A stretch of 64,000 bases of DNA from Phenylobacterium sp. RIFCSPHIGHO2_01_FULL_69_31 (GCF_001824475.1 NZ_MHXN01000032.1:1-64000), one strand, 5' to 3'. Positions 7,684 through 16,466 are shown, counted from the stretch's first letter. The notes: generated by a model not told the origin, from the sequence alone. Numbers and translations are program-made.

Positions 7684-8022
7684 GTGAACCGGGACCACCG
7701 CCTGGCGGTCTACGGGTCGCTGGCGCCCGGCCAGGCGAACCACCACCAGCTCGCGGGCCTGGGCGGCGGCTGGCAGCCGGGCGTCGTGCGCGGCTGGCTG
7801 GTGGACTCCGGGTGGGGCGCGGCGGCGGGCTATCCGGGCCTTCGCCCCGACCCCATGGGCCCGGAGGTGATGGTGCAGCTCTTCACCTCCGAGGACCTGC
7901 CCGACCACTGGGACCGGCTGGACGCCTTCGAGGGCGAGGAATACGAGCGGGTCCCGGTGGACGTGGACCTGGGAACCTATCGCGTCCAGGCGCACATCTA
8001 CGCCCTGAGGCCGGAGCCCTAG
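7684..8022 (+). CDS. Gamma-glutamylcyclotransferase (AIG2-like) family protein
   Basis: A 112-residue protein with the AIG2/GGCT signature VYGSLAPGQANHHQL near the N-terminus, the central strand GPEVMVQLFTSEDLPDHWDRLDAFEGEEYERVPVDV (with the catalytic-type Glu in LDAFEGEEY) and a closing strand YRVQAHIYAL. Family members cleave gamma-glutamyl amines or peptides, giving 5-oxoproline. The GTG start at 7684 lies 1 base past the dehydrogenase stop, so the two are probably co-transcribed. It converges on mpl with a 4-base overlap. Confidence 0.8.
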   Translation: MNRDHRLAVYGSLAPGQANHHQLAGLGGGWQPGVVRGWLVDSGWGAAAGYPGLRPDPMGPEVMVQLFTSEDLPDHWDRLDAFEGEEYERVPVDVDLGTYRVQAHIYALRPEP

Positions 8023-9434
8023 GCGGCGGCTTCCTGGGCGCCGTAGCGCTCGTCGAACACGGCCGGCAGGCGGTCGGCCAGGCCCAGGAGCGGGCCCGAG
8101 GACAGCAGCAGCACGACCTCGTCGCCCGACAGGCGGTCCAGCGCGGCGATGGCGGCCTCGGCCGTCTCGACGCCCTCCACGGGCACGCCGGCGGCGGCGA
8201 CCCGGGCCAGGATCTCCGCGAAGCTGGACTGGCTGTGGCTGGCCTCGCCGTGGTGCGGGGGCGGCGCGATCAGCGCCCGGGCCACGCCCTCGAACACCGT
8301 GTCGTACCAGGGCAGCGCCTCGCGGTTGCGCCAGGAGAAGGTGTGCGGCTCGAACACCACGGTCAGCGGCCGGTGCGGGTAGTGCAGCAGCATGGCCTCG
8401 ATGGCCGAGCGGGCCTTTTCGTACGACGAGCCGAAGCCCTCGATGACCGGCACGGCCGAACGCCGGGTCAGGCGGTCCAAGCGGCGGCGGATCCCCTTGA
8501 AGCTGGCGACGGCGCGGGCGAGCTGCGCCTCGCTCACCAGGCCGCGCTCCAGCAGATAGGCGCCCACGCCGACGATGTTCTCGACATTGTGCTCGCCCAG
8601 CAGGGTCGTGGTCAGCTTCACGCGCCGGCCGCCGGGTCCGACAAGGTCGAAGGACGAGGTCTCGCCGAAGGTCACGGCCTCTGGATACCAGCCGTCGCAG
8701 GGAACGGTGTCGTACCAGACGATGCGGGCGGCCGCCTCGCCGGCGATGGCGCGGATGGCCGGGTGCTCGCGGGCGACCAGCAGCCCCTCGCCCGGCAGCA
8801 GGCGCAGCAGTTCCACGAACGGCTTCACGTAGTCGTCGAAGGTCGGGAAGACGTTCACGTGGTCGTGGATCAGCGAGGTCAGGAGGACGTCGCGGGGGTG
8901 GTAGAGCACGAACTTGGAGCGCCGGTCGGTCGGGCCGACGATGTACTCGTCCCCCTCCAGGATCACCTCGGGCGCCGCGCCCCAATGGCCGGTGTCGGGG
9001 AGCGAGGGCGAGATGGCGCCGACCATCCAGCCGGCGTCGACGCCGCTCTCGCGCAGGACATGGGCCAGGAGCGCCGTGCAGGTGGACTTGCCGAAGGAGC
9101 CGGCGACCACGGTGTTGCGGCGCAGGGCCGTCGCCTCGCCCACCAGTTCGGGGAAGGTCGTGACGCGCACGCCGCGCCGGCGCGCCTCCTGCACCTCGAC
9201 GTTCGATTCGCCGCCCAGCTTGGCGCTGGCGCCCAGGACCAGCAGGTCGAGCCCCTCGGACAGATTCGCCGAATCGAATCGCCACGTCACCGGGAAGCCC
9301 AGGCCCTCGACGTAGGTCGACATCGGCGGGAAGACGTCCTCGTCCGATCCCGTGATCGAATGCCCCGCCTCGCGCATCATCAGCGCCGCCGCGGCCATGC
9401 CCGCGCCCGCGATGCCGGTGAAATGGATGCGCAT
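8019..9434 (-). CDS. mpl: UDP-MurNAc:L-Ala-gamma-D-Glu-meso-DAP ligase
   Basis: A 471-residue Mur ligase family enzyme that reattaches the recycled tripeptide to UDP-MurNAc in the cytoplasm. The N-terminal domain starts MRIHFTGIAGAGMAAAALMMREAGHSITGSDE, the ATP loop is VVAGSFGKSTCTALLAHVL, and the C-terminal domain contains VFEPHTFSWRNREAL. The Mpl-type ATP loop and the length separate it from MurC and MurF. With NagZ at 57.3 kb it points to a muropeptide recycling pathway. The gene is divergent from a region with a CtrA box 144 bases upstream. Confidence 0.88.
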   Translation of the reverse strand: MRIHFTGIAGAGMAAAALMMREAGHSITGSDEDVFPPMSTYVEGLGFPVTWRFDSANLSEGLDLLVLGASAKLGGESNVEVQEARRRGVRVTTFPELVGEATALRRNTVVAGSFGKSTCTALLAHVLRESGVDAGWMVGAISPSLPDTGHWGAAPEVILEGDEYIVGPTDRRSKFVLYHPRDVLLTSLIHDHVNVFPTFDDYVKPFVELLRLLPGEGLLVAREHPAIRAIAGEAAARIVWYDTVPCDGWYPEAVTFGETSSFDLVGPGGRRVKLTTTLLGEHNVENIVGVGAYLLERGLVSEAQLARAVASFKGIRRRLDRLTRRSAVPVIEGFGSSYEKARSAIEAMLLHYPHRPLTVVFEPHTFSWRNREALPWYDTVFEGVARALIAPPPHHGEASHSQSSFAEILARVAAAGVPVEGVETAEAAIAALDRLSGDEVVLLLSSGPLLGLADRLPAVFDERYGAQEAAA

Positions 9435-9575
9435 CCGCCCCTCTTCTCAAAGACTTAAGTCAGGTGATCGACCGATCCGCCGCGTTCGTCCAGCCCCGCG
9501 CGACAATCCAACGCTTGGCCGTGGGGCGAGCAAGCTTGGCCTTGGGCTTAAGGGAAGGTTCCAGCGGCCGGCGGC

Positions 9576-9594
9576 GGTTAACTCGCCCTTAACC
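9576..9594 (+). promoter_or_regulatory. CtrA box, TTAA-N7-TTAAC
   Basis: GGTTAA and TTAACC form an inverted repeat with a 7-base spacer, containing TTAA at 9578-9581 and TTAAC at 9589-9593. This is the full consensus of the Caulobacter cell-cycle regulator CtrA, which usually sits over the -35 region of the promoters it activates. TTAA is rare in this GC-rich DNA, so chance is unlikely. A terminated transcript candidate lies just downstream on the plus strand; mpl starts 144 bases away on the other strand. Confidence 0.65.
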
Positions 9595-9604
9595 ACAGCG
9601 GCAG

Positions 9605-9686
9605 AGTTTGACGTCGTCTTCTTTGAAGACACCCCACCATCACCGAAACTGATTTCAGCCCGGCGTCCGCGCCGGGCTCTTTTTTT
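9605..9686 (+). ncRNA. Candidate CtrA-controlled small RNA
   Basis: The 362 bases between mpl and tRNA-Asn have no convincing gene, but hold, in order on the plus strand, a CtrA box (9578-9593), a perfect hairpin GTCTTC-TTT-GAAGAC (9616-9630), an unstructured linker (CCCCACCATCACCGAAACTG) and a strong intrinsic terminator (9657-9686). No plus-strand gene precedes the terminator, so it must end a short transcript of its own. If CtrA lies at -35, transcription would begin near 9605-9625, giving an RNA of roughly 60-80 bases. The 5' end is inferred. Confidence 0.45.
9657..9686 (+). terminator. Intrinsic terminator
   Basis: AGCCCGGCG (9657-9665) and CGCCGGGCT (9670-9678) pair perfectly around the loop TCCG and are followed by C and a run of seven T. 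This is the most canonical terminator in the window. It points on the plus strand, away from mpl and before tRNA-Asn, so it ends neither. Confidence 0.85.
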
Positions 9687-9796
9687 CGCGCGAGTAGCGG
9701 TCGCCGAGGCGGGGGAGGATTGCGGCGCTGTGACAAGCCGTCTGGCGGCTTGCGCAACCCATCGGGTCGCAGTATACGCCCGCCCTCTCGACGTGA

Positions 9797-9872
9797 TCCC
9801 CGATAGCTCAGCTGGTAGAGCAGTCGGCTGTTAACCGACTTGTCGCAGGTTCGAGTCCTGCTCGGGGAGCCA
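9797..9872 (+). tRNA. tRNA-Asn (GTT)
   Basis: A 76-base cloverleaf. The acceptor arms TCCCCGA and TCGGGGA pair fully, with G discriminator and encoded CCA (9870-9872). The D arm is GCTCAGCTGGTAGAGC, the anticodon stem is GTCGG/CCGAC with loop CTGTTAA, giving anticodon GTT at 9830-9832 (Asn), and the T arm contains GTTCGAGTC. Confidence 0.97.
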
Positions 9873-9985
9873 CTTCGAAGCCTTCCGGACATCGCGAAGA
9901 TATCCTGGCGCGTCGCCTCGCCGCATCTGGCAGCGCTTTGGCGCGTTCCCATATCCGACGCGTCCACCCCTTTCCCCCCGGCGGC

Positions 9986-10567
9986 ATGACCGATCTTGCG
10001 CAACACCTGGCCGCCCTGGGCCCGTTCGCCATCGCCCTGGGCGCCGCGGTGGAGGGACAGACGGCCGTGATCGCCGGCGGCGTGATGGCGCGCCAGGAGA
10101 TCCTGTCGCCGGCCGTGGTGGTGCTGGCCGCGGCGCTGGGCTCCGGGATCGTGGACTATCTGCTATTCGTGCTGGGCCGCAGCTTCCGGCACACACGATG
10201 GGTCAAGCGGGCGGCGGCCAAGCCCGCGTTCGACAAGGCCCTGGTGCTGATCGAGCGCTATCCGACCGGCTTCATCCTCAGTTTCCGCTTCATCTATGGC
10301 CTGCGCGCCGCGGGGCCGCTGGCGGTCGGGGTGTCGAGCGTATCGACGCGCAAGTTCGCGATCCTGAACGCCATCGCCGCCGGGCTGTGGGCCGGCGTGT
10401 TCGTGGCCCTGGGCTATGCGTTCGGGCCAGCGGTGATGGCGCTGCTGCACGGGATGTTCGCCCACGCCGCCCCGATCGCCGCCGCGGTTGCCGCGGTCGT
10501 GGTCATCGGCGGCCTCGCCTATTGGCGCTGGCGCATCTGGACGGACCAGGAGCGCCTCCAGCCCTGA
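9986..10567 (+). CDS. DedA family membrane protein
   Basis: A 193-residue integral membrane protein of the DedA/VTT family. Signature parts are the N-terminal helix with GPFAIALGAAVEGQTAVIAGG (the re-entrant loop with conserved Glu), ALGSGIVDYLLFVLGR, and the membrane-proximal F-R-x-x-x-G-x-R-x-x-x-P-like segment SFRFIYGLRAAGPLAVGVSS. DedA proteins are lipid carrier or scramblase-like proteins important for envelope homeostasis. I chose the ATG at 9986; the frame is open upstream to 9938 but that part reads through tRNA-proximal sequence and is not hydrophobic. Confidence 0.85.
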   Translation: MTDLAQHLAALGPFAIALGAAVEGQTAVIAGGVMARQEILSPAVVVLAAALGSGIVDYLLFVLGRSFRHTRWVKRAAAKPAFDKALVLIERYPTGFILSFRFIYGLRAAGPLAVGVSSVSTRKFAILNAIAAGLWAGVFVALGYAFGPAVMALLHGMFAHAAPIAAAVAAVVVIGGLAYWRWRIWTDQERLQP

Positions 10568-10598
10568 CGGTCGGCGGCGGCGGTGCTAGCCTACCGCC

Positions 10599-11426
10599 AT
10601 GGCCATCCGCATCCTCCTGCAGACCACCATCGAGACGCAGCCGGACAACTGGCATATCGGCCGGTTCTCACGCCTGCGCGAGCACCTGGCGAGCCTGCCG
10701 GACACCGAGGTCGTGGCTCGGGACCGGGCCGCGCCGCCCGGACAGACCGATCCGGTCCTGGGCGGGCTGGACCGCTCGGACTTCAGCCAGCTGTGGCTGT
10801 TCGCCGTGGACGAAGGGGACGGCCTGAACGCCGAGGAATGCGCCGCGATCGGCAGGTTCCGGAAGGCGGGCCGCGGGCTGATGGTGACGCGTGATCACAT
10901 GGACCTGGGCGTCTCGGTCTGCACCCTGGGCGGGGTGGGCAAGGCCCACTACTTCCACTCGAAGAACCCCGACCCCGACGACAGCCGCAACTGCCGCGAC
11001 GATCCCTACACCACCAACATCGACTGGCCGAACTACCACTCCGGCGCGAACGGCGATTTCCAGGATGTCGAGGTCTTGGCGCCGGCCCATCCGCTGTTCG
11101 ACGGCGTTCGCCACCTGCCCGCCCATCCGCACGAGGGCGCGGTCGGCGCGCCGACCGACGATCTCTCGGCCCGGGTCGTGGCGCGGGGCCTGAGCCGGGC
11201 CACTCGCCGCCCATTCAACATCGCCGTGGCGTTCGAGGCGGGTCCCGACGGCGGCCGGGCGCTGGCGCAGAGCACCTTCCACCACTACTGCGACTACAAC
11301 CTGGACCCGCGCGACGGCTGCCCCAGCTTCGTGGACGAGGCGCCGGGCGACGGCATGATTCGCGATCCCAGCGCCTTGCCCGAGACCCTGCGCTACTTCA
11401 CGAACCTGGCGCGGTGGCTGGGGTAG
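10599..11426 (+). CDS. Conserved protein of unknown function, 275 aa
   Basis: I do not recognise the family with certainty. The protein is soluble, without signal peptide, rich in His and Asp (KAHYFHSKNPDPDDSRNCRDDPYTTNIDWPNYHSGANGDFQ, FHHYCDYNLDPRDGCPSF), a pattern suggestive of a metal site. The N-terminal half (IRILLQTTI, LWLFAVDEGDGL, GLMVTRDHMDLG) reads like alternating strands and helices of a class I amidotransferase-like or ThuA-like fold, which is only a guess. The codon pattern and length support a real gene. It follows the DedA gene by 31 bases and may be in the same transcript. Confidence 0.7.
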   Translation: MAIRILLQTTIETQPDNWHIGRFSRLREHLASLPDTEVVARDRAAPPGQTDPVLGGLDRSDFSQLWLFAVDEGDGLNAEECAAIGRFRKAGRGLMVTRDHMDLGVSVCTLGGVGKAHYFHSKNPDPDDSRNCRDDPYTTNIDWPNYHSGANGDFQDVEVLAPAHPLFDGVRHLPAHPHEGAVGAPTDDLSARVVARGLSRATRRPFNIAVAFEAGPDGGRALAQSTFHHYCDYNLDPRDGCPSFVDEAPGDGMIRDPSALPETLRYFTNLARWLG

Positions 11427-11867
11427 CTACCAGGCGCCCACGTTCGGCATCGAGGCCCAGGGCTCGGCCGGCGGCAGCGCGGCCCCGGTCTGGAGCAGCT
11501 CGATCGAGATGTTGTCCGGCGAGCGGATGAAGGCCATGCGCCCGTCGCGCGGCGGCCGGTTGATCACCACCCCGCCGTCCTTCAGGCGCTGGCAGGCGGC
11601 GTAGATGTCGTCGACGGCATAGGCCAGGTGCCCGAAGTTGCGGCCGCCCTGGTAGGCCTCCGGATCCCAGTTGTAGGTGAGTTCAACCGTCGGGGCCTTG
11701 CTTTCGCGGGCCGCCGCCTCGTCGCCGGGGGCGCACAGGAAGACCAGGGTGAAGCGCCCAGCCTCGTTCTCCACGCGGGAGACTTCCTTAAGCCCGAGCT
11801 TGTCACAGTAGAAGTCCAGCGAAGCGTCGAGATCGGTCACGCGGACCATGGTGTGCAGGTATTTCAC
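11427..11867 (-). CDS. gloA: Lactoylglutathione lyase (glyoxalase I)
   Basis: A 146-residue VOC-superfamily protein that isomerises the methylglyoxal-glutathione hemithioacetal. It begins [29 protein letters not shown], with the metal-ligand His5, and has the paired motifs [25 protein letters not shown] (Glu and His ligands) and [11 protein letters not shown]. The length matches the usual short bacterial GloA. It converges with the unknown gene at 11426 with no gap. Confidence 0.85.
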   Translation of the reverse strand: MKYLHTMVRVTDLDASLDFYCDKLGLKEVSRVENEAGRFTLVFLCAPGDEAAARESKAPTVELTYNWDPEAYQGGRNFGHLAYAVDDIYAACQRLKDGGVVINRPPRDGRMAFIRSPDNISIELLQTGAALPPAEPWASMPNVGAW

Positions 11868-11939
11868 CGTCGATTCGTCCTCAGTTCGGGCGGCTACTGG
11901 CGCCGCTTCGTCGTACGTTGTAAAATCTTATGAATGGAC

Positions 11940-11954
11940 TCGCGCTAAGCGCGA
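11940..11954. promoter_or_regulatory. Perfect 15-base palindrome upstream of RND operon
   Basis: TCGCGCT-A-AGCGCGA is a perfect dyad in the 267-base gap between gloA and the RND operon, with no U-tract on either side. It could be an operator for a dimeric repressor acting on the efflux operon or on gloA. The rest of the gap shows nothing recognisable. Confidence 0.35.
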
Positions 11955-12134
11955 CTGTCAGGTCAATTGCAATCTCGGCTCGCTGCGTCAGATTACACCC
12001 GCCATCGTTCGTGACCGCAATTTCATTTGCGCTGACATAACGGCGGCATCACAAGCACGGCAGGCCGCGCAAAGTCGGCGATCGTGTGTGACTGGGCGTA
12101 CCGCGCACGCAGCTGAGATCGGGGATACAGCTTT

Positions 12135-13199
12135 ATGCGTTTGAAGCCACAGTATGTCTTCATCATGGTCCTGGTGGCCGTGGTGGTGCTCTTCTTCGTC
12201 GTGCGCTCGCTGTTCGGCGGCGGGGCGGAGAAGGCCGAGGCCAAGGCCCCGGCGGCCAACGCTATGCCCAGCGTACAGGCCAAACTGACACCCGAGACGG
12301 TTCGCGAGCTCGAGGTGGTGATGCGCGGCCGCACGGAAGCGGCCCGCAGCGTCGTCGTCCGTTCCGAGACCGCCGGCGTCGTCGCCGCCACGCCGGCCGC
12401 CGAAGGCGGGTTCGTGAAGCAGGGCCAGGTGCTGTGCCGCCTGTCCGTCGACGCCCGCCAGGCCAGCCTGGACCAGGCGCGCGCGGCGCTGAAGTCGCGC
12501 CAGCTGCAGCGCAAGGCCGCCGCCGAGCTGGCGGCCAAGGGCTACCGCTCCGAGACCCAGGTGCTGGAGGCCCAGGCCAACCTGGACGCCGCCATGGCCC
12601 AGGTCCGCGCCGCCGAGATCGCCCTGCGCCAGGTGGACATCCGCGCGCCCTTCTCCGGCGTGTTCGACAAGCGGGACGCCGAGATCGGGACCTACCTCGC
12701 GCCCGGCCAGGCCTGCGGGACGATGATCGAGCTCAACCCGCTGCTGATCGTGGGCGATGCGCCGGAGACGGAGGCCGCCCGCCTGCGGGCCGGCGCGCCC
12801 GCCCGCGCGCGGCTGGTGGACGGCACGACGCTGAACGGCCGCGTCCGCTACGTGGCCCGCGACGCCGACCCGCAGACGCGCACCTACCACCTGGAAGTGA
12901 TCGTCCCGAACCCCGGCAACGCGGTCCGTTCGGGCCTGTCGGCCGACCTGCGAATCGCCGCCGGCGCCGGCGCAGCTCACTTGGTGCCCGTATCCGCCCT
13001 GGTGCTGGATGCGGCGGGCCGCCAGGGGGTGCGCTATGTCCTGGCCGACGGCCGCGTGGCCTTCTCCCCCGTCACCGTCCTGGACGAGACGCCGGACGGC
13101 ATGTGGATCAGCGGGCTGAAGGGCTCGGTCAATGTCATCACCGTCGGCCAGTCGTTCGTGGCGGATGGCCAGAAGGTTCGGGTCGCCCAGGTCCGCTAG
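12135..13199 (+). CDS. RND efflux periplasmic adaptor (membrane fusion protein)
   Basis: A 354-residue adaptor linking the inner-membrane RND pump to an outer-membrane channel. It has an N-terminal membrane anchor (YVFIMVLVAVVVLFFVVRSLF), a biotinyl-lipoyl-like half (SETAGVVAATPAAEGGFVKQGQVLCRL), an alpha-helical hairpin (ARAALKSRQLQRKAAAELAAKGYRSETQVLEAQ), the returning lipoyl half VDIRAPFSGVFDKRDAEIG and a beta-barrel domain. The RND permease begins 27 bases downstream. No outer-membrane factor gene is next to them, so a channel encoded elsewhere is presumably used. Confidence 0.92.
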   Translation: MRLKPQYVFIMVLVAVVVLFFVVRSLFGGGAEKAEAKAPAANAMPSVQAKLTPETVRELEVVMRGRTEAARSVVVRSETAGVVAATPAAEGGFVKQGQVLCRLSVDARQASLDQARAALKSRQLQRKAAAELAAKGYRSETQVLEAQANLDAAMAQVRAAEIALRQVDIRAPFSGVFDKRDAEIGTYLAPGQACGTMIELNPLLIVGDAPETEAARLRAGAPARARLVDGTTLNGRVRYVARDADPQTRTYHLEVIVPNPGNAVRSGLSADLRIAAGAGAAHLVPVSALVLDAAGRQGVRYVLADGRVAFSPVTVLDETPDGMWISGLKGSVNVITVGQSFVADGQKVRVAQVR

Positions 13200-13226
13200 G
13201 ACCTCGGCCGGCCAAGGGGAAAGCTG

Positions 13227-16200
13227 ATGATCGGTCCGCTGATCGACGGAGCCATCAAGCGGCGCAAGGTCGTGCTGGGGGTGACGCTGATCGCCGCCCT
13301 GTTCGGCCTGTTCGCCTATCTGTCGATGCCGCGGGAGTCCGAACCCGACATCGACCTGCCCTACATCTCGGTGGTGGTCCCCTACCCCGGCGTCTCGCCC
13401 GAGGACGCCGAGCGCCTGCTGGTCAAGCCGATCGAGCTGGAGCTGCAGACGATCCAGGGCATCAAGTCGATGAACGGGGTCGCCCGCCAGTCTATGGCGG
13501 TCGTGACCCTGGAGTTCGAGGCCGACTTCGACAAGGACAAGGCGCTGGAGGACGTCCGCGCCAAGGTCGACCTGGCGCGCGGCAAGTTCCCACCCGACGC
13601 CGAAGAACCGATCATCCAGGAGGCCAACTTCTCGGGCGAGCCGATCATCGGCATCGTGATCTCGGGCGCGGCGCCCGAGCGCGAACTGCACCGGGTGGCC
13701 CGCAGCCTGAAGGAGCGCCTGGAGGCGACCGAGGGGGTGCTCGAGGTCTTCATGAGCGGCGGCCGCGAGGAGGTGCTTGAGGTCGAGATCGATCCGCTGC
13801 GGATGGAGGCCTACAACGTCACCACGGGCGAGCTGGCCCAGGTGATCGGGCGTAACAACCAGCTGGTGCCGGCCGGCAGCCTGCGCTCGGGCAGCGGCCA
13901 GTTCGCGGTGAAGGTGCCCGGCGTGGTCGAGGATCCGCAGGACATCCTGACCCTGCCGATCAAGAAGAACGGCGACCGCCTGGTGACCGTGGGCGACATC
14001 GGCGAGGTGCGGCGCACCTTCAAGGAAGCCAGCTCGATCAGCCGGTTCAACGGCCAGCCCGCCTTCATCCTTGAAGTCTCCAAGCGGGGCGGGGCCAACA
14101 TCCTCGACACCGTGGAGACGGTGAAGAAGGTCACCGAGGCCGAGGCCAAGCGGTGGCCGGCCACGGTCCAGCTCGACTACATCTACGACGAGAGCGAGTT
14201 CATCGGCCGGACCCTGGTGGTGCTGGAAAGCGGGCTGATGATGGCCAGCCTGCTGGTCATGATGATCATCGTGGCCAGCCTGGGGATCCGGCAGGGCCTG
14301 ATGGTCGGCGTCTCGATCCCGATCTGCTTCCTGCTGGCCTTCCTGATGATCAACGGCATGGGCGTAACGCTGAACATGATGGTCATGTTCGGCATGGTGC
14401 TGGCCGTGGGCATCCTGGTGGACGGCGGCATCGTGGTTGTGGAGTACGCCGACCGGCGCATGGCCGAGGGCCTGCCCAAGGAGGAGGCCTTCGCCGCGGC
14501 CGGCAAGCGGATGTTCTGGCCGGTCGCCAACGGCACCCTCACGACGCTGTGCGCCTTCGTGCCCTTCATGTTCTGGAACTCGATCGCCGGGAAGTTCATG
14601 AGCTTCCTGCCGCTGACCCTGTTCTTCGTCCTGGGGGCCTCGATCTTCGTGGCGCTGATCTTCACGCCGGCGCTGGGCTCGATCTTCGCCCGCAAGGCGG
14701 CGATCGACGAGGAACACCTGGCCGAGATCGTGAAGTCCGAGCATGGCGATCCGCGCGAGATGAAGGGCTTCATGGGCTGGTACGCCCGGACGCTCACCAC
14801 CCTCGCCGCCCACCCCAGCCGCTCGCTGCTGGCCGCCCTCCTAGTCGTGGTCGCCATCGGGTTCTGGTACGCCAAGACGCCGCACCGGACGGAGTTCTTC
14901 TTCGAGGACGATCCGGAGTTCACCCAGGTCTTCGTGAAGGCCCGCGGCAACCTCTCGCCCGAGGCCCAGGACGCCCTGGTGCGCCAGGCCGAGAACCGGT
15001 TGATCGGGATCAAGGGCGTGGAGTCGTTCTACGTCCGCTCCGGCGGCTTCTCGACCAGCGGCGGGCCGAACTCCTCGCCTAACGACACCATCGGCCGGGT
15101 GCGCGTGGACTTCCTCGACTACGAGGACCGGCTGGCCCTCGGCCTGCGCGGCAAGGACATCGAGAACGCGGTCCGCGACCGGGTGAAGGACATTCCCGGG
15201 TTGCAGATCGAGGTGCGAGGGCCCCAGAACGGCCCGCCGGTCGGCAAGGACATCCAGGTCCAGTTGCAGAGCCACGACCCCACCGCCCTGAACCGCGCCG
15301 CCGACATGGTGAAGGCCAAGCTGGCCGAGGATCCGCAGCTCATCGAGCTGGAGGACAACCGCACCTCGCCCGGCATCGAGTGGAACCTGGCGGTCGACCG
15401 CGAGGCCGCCGGCCGATACGGCGTCGACGTCCTGTCGGTGGGCCAGACCATCCAGTTCCTGACCGGCGGCGTGCTGATGGGCCGCTATCGTCCGGACGAC
15501 GCCGAGGACGAGCTGGACATCCGCGTCCGCTTCCCGCCCAGCGCGCGGAACGTGGCGGCCCTGGAGCAGCTCAAGATCACCACGCCCACCGGCCCGGTGC
15601 CCGCCGGCTATTTCATCAAGCGGGTGCCGGCGCAGCAGGTCACCCAGATCATGCGGCGCGACGGCCAGCGGATCGTCATCGTCCAGGCCAACGCCATCGA
15701 CGGCGTGGCGGCCAACCAGAAGATCGCCCAGCTCAAGCCCTGGCTCGAGAAGGCGCCGATCGATCCGGCGGTCACCTGGAAGTTCGTCGGGGCCGACGAG
15801 GAAGGCGCCGAGGCGGCTCAGTTCTTCATGGTCGCCATGGCCGCCTCGCTGTTCATGATGTTCGTGATCCTGCTCTGGCAGTTCAACAGCTTCTACGGGG
15901 TGCTGGTGACGCTATCGGCGGTGATCCTGTCGACAGTCGGGGTCTTGCTGGGCGTTCAGGTGAACCTGGCCCACACCTTCGACTATGTGTCGGTGATCAT
16001 GATGGGGACCGGCGTCGTGGCCCTGTTCGGGGTGGTCGTCGGCCACAACATCGTGCTGGTGGATACATTCTATCACCTGCGCCACGCGGGCTACATGGCG
16101 GACGAGGCGGCGATCCGCGCGGCAGCCCAGCGGTTCCGGCCGGTGCTGCTGACAACCCTGGTGACGGTGGTGGGCCTGCTGCCGCTGATGTTCCAGGTGC

Positions 16201-16463
16201 ACCCGAACTTCCACACCGGGCACATCGAGTACAAGGCGCCAGGCTCGGAATGGTGGGTCCAGCTCTCGGCCGCGGTGGTGTGGGGCCTGTCCTTCGCCAC
16301 CCTGCTGACGCTGGTGTTGACCCCGGTGATGCTGGCTGCGCCGAAGGTCTATTCGCGCCGGTTCGGCTGGATGCGCGAGCGGGTGTTCGGCAAGCCCGCG
16401 CCGCGCCCTCGGGCCGAGCAGCCGCGTGTCGGCAACGACGACGTGCCCCGCGCCGCCGAGTAA
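13227..16463 (+). CDS. RND family efflux transporter permease
   Basis: A 1078-residue inner-membrane pump of the hydrophobe/amphiphile efflux type: N-terminal amphipathic start, SMPRESEPDIDLPYISVVVPYPGVSPEDAERLL, two large periplasmic loops and twelve predicted membrane helices. The proton-relay positions are unusual: where AcrB has Asp407-Asp408 in TM4 and Lys940 in TM10, this protein has Asp399-Gly400 (GILVDGGIVVVEY) and His940 (VVVGHNIVLVD). It may therefore use a reduced relay or a different coupling ion. It follows the adaptor gene in the same operon; substrate unknown. Confidence 0.93.
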   Translation: MIGPLIDGAIKRRKVVLGVTLIAALFGLFAYLSMPRESEPDIDLPYISVVVPYPGVSPEDAERLLVKPIELELQTIQGIKSMNGVARQSMAVVTLEFEADFDKDKALEDVRAKVDLARGKFPPDAEEPIIQEANFSGEPIIGIVISGAAPERELHRVARSLKERLEATEGVLEVFMSGGREEVLEVEIDPLRMEAYNVTTGELAQVIGRNNQLVPAGSLRSGSGQFAVKVPGVVEDPQDILTLPIKKNGDRLVTVGDIGEVRRTFKEASSISRFNGQPAFILEVSKRGGANILDTVETVKKVTEAEAKRWPATVQLDYIYDESEFIGRTLVVLESGLMMASLLVMMIIVASLGIRQGLMVGVSIPICFLLAFLMINGMGVTLNMMVMFGMVLAVGILVDGGIVVVEYADRRMAEGLPKEEAFAAAGKRMFWPVANGTLTTLCAFVPFMFWNSIAGKFMSFLPLTLFFVLGASIFVALIFTPALGSIFARKAAIDEEHLAEIVKSEHGDPREMKGFMGWYARTLTTLAAHPSRSLLAALLVVVAIGFWYAKTPHRTEFFFEDDPEFTQVFVKARGNLSPEAQDALVRQAENRLIGIKGVESFYVRSGGFSTSGGPNSSPNDTIGRVRVDFLDYEDRLALGLRGKDIENAVRDRVKDIPGLQIEVRGPQNGPPVGKDIQVQLQSHDPTALNRAADMVKAKLAEDPQLIELEDNRTSPGIEWNLAVDREAAGRYGVDVLSVGQTIQFLTGGVLMGRYRPDDAEDELDIRVRFPPSARNVAALEQLKITTPTGPVPAGYFIKRVPAQQVTQIMRRDGQRIVIVQANAIDGVAANQKIAQLKPWLEKAPIDPAVTWKFVGADEEGAEAAQFFMVAMAASLFMMFVILLWQFNSFYGVLVTLSAVILSTVGVLLGVQVNLAHTFDYVSVIMMGTGVVALFGVVVGHNIVLVDTFYHLRHAGYMADEAAIRAAAQRFRPVLLTTLVTVVGLLPLMFQVHPNFHTGHIEYKAPGSEWWVQLSAAVVWGLSFATLLTLVLTPVMLAAPKVYSRRFGWMRERVFGKPAPRPRAEQPRVGNDDVPRAAE

Positions 16464-16466
16464 GCC

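Noticed and set aside
11940..11954. Intrinsic terminator between gloA and the RND operon
   Set aside because: The dyad has a single-base centre and no U-tract on either strand, so it fits an operator better.
11988..14813. Long minus-strand open frame (941 codons) antisense to the RND operon
   Set aside because: Its translation is His/Asp/Gly/Ala-rich low complexity with no domain, the usual shadow of GC-rich coding on the other strand, where adaptor and permease are clear.
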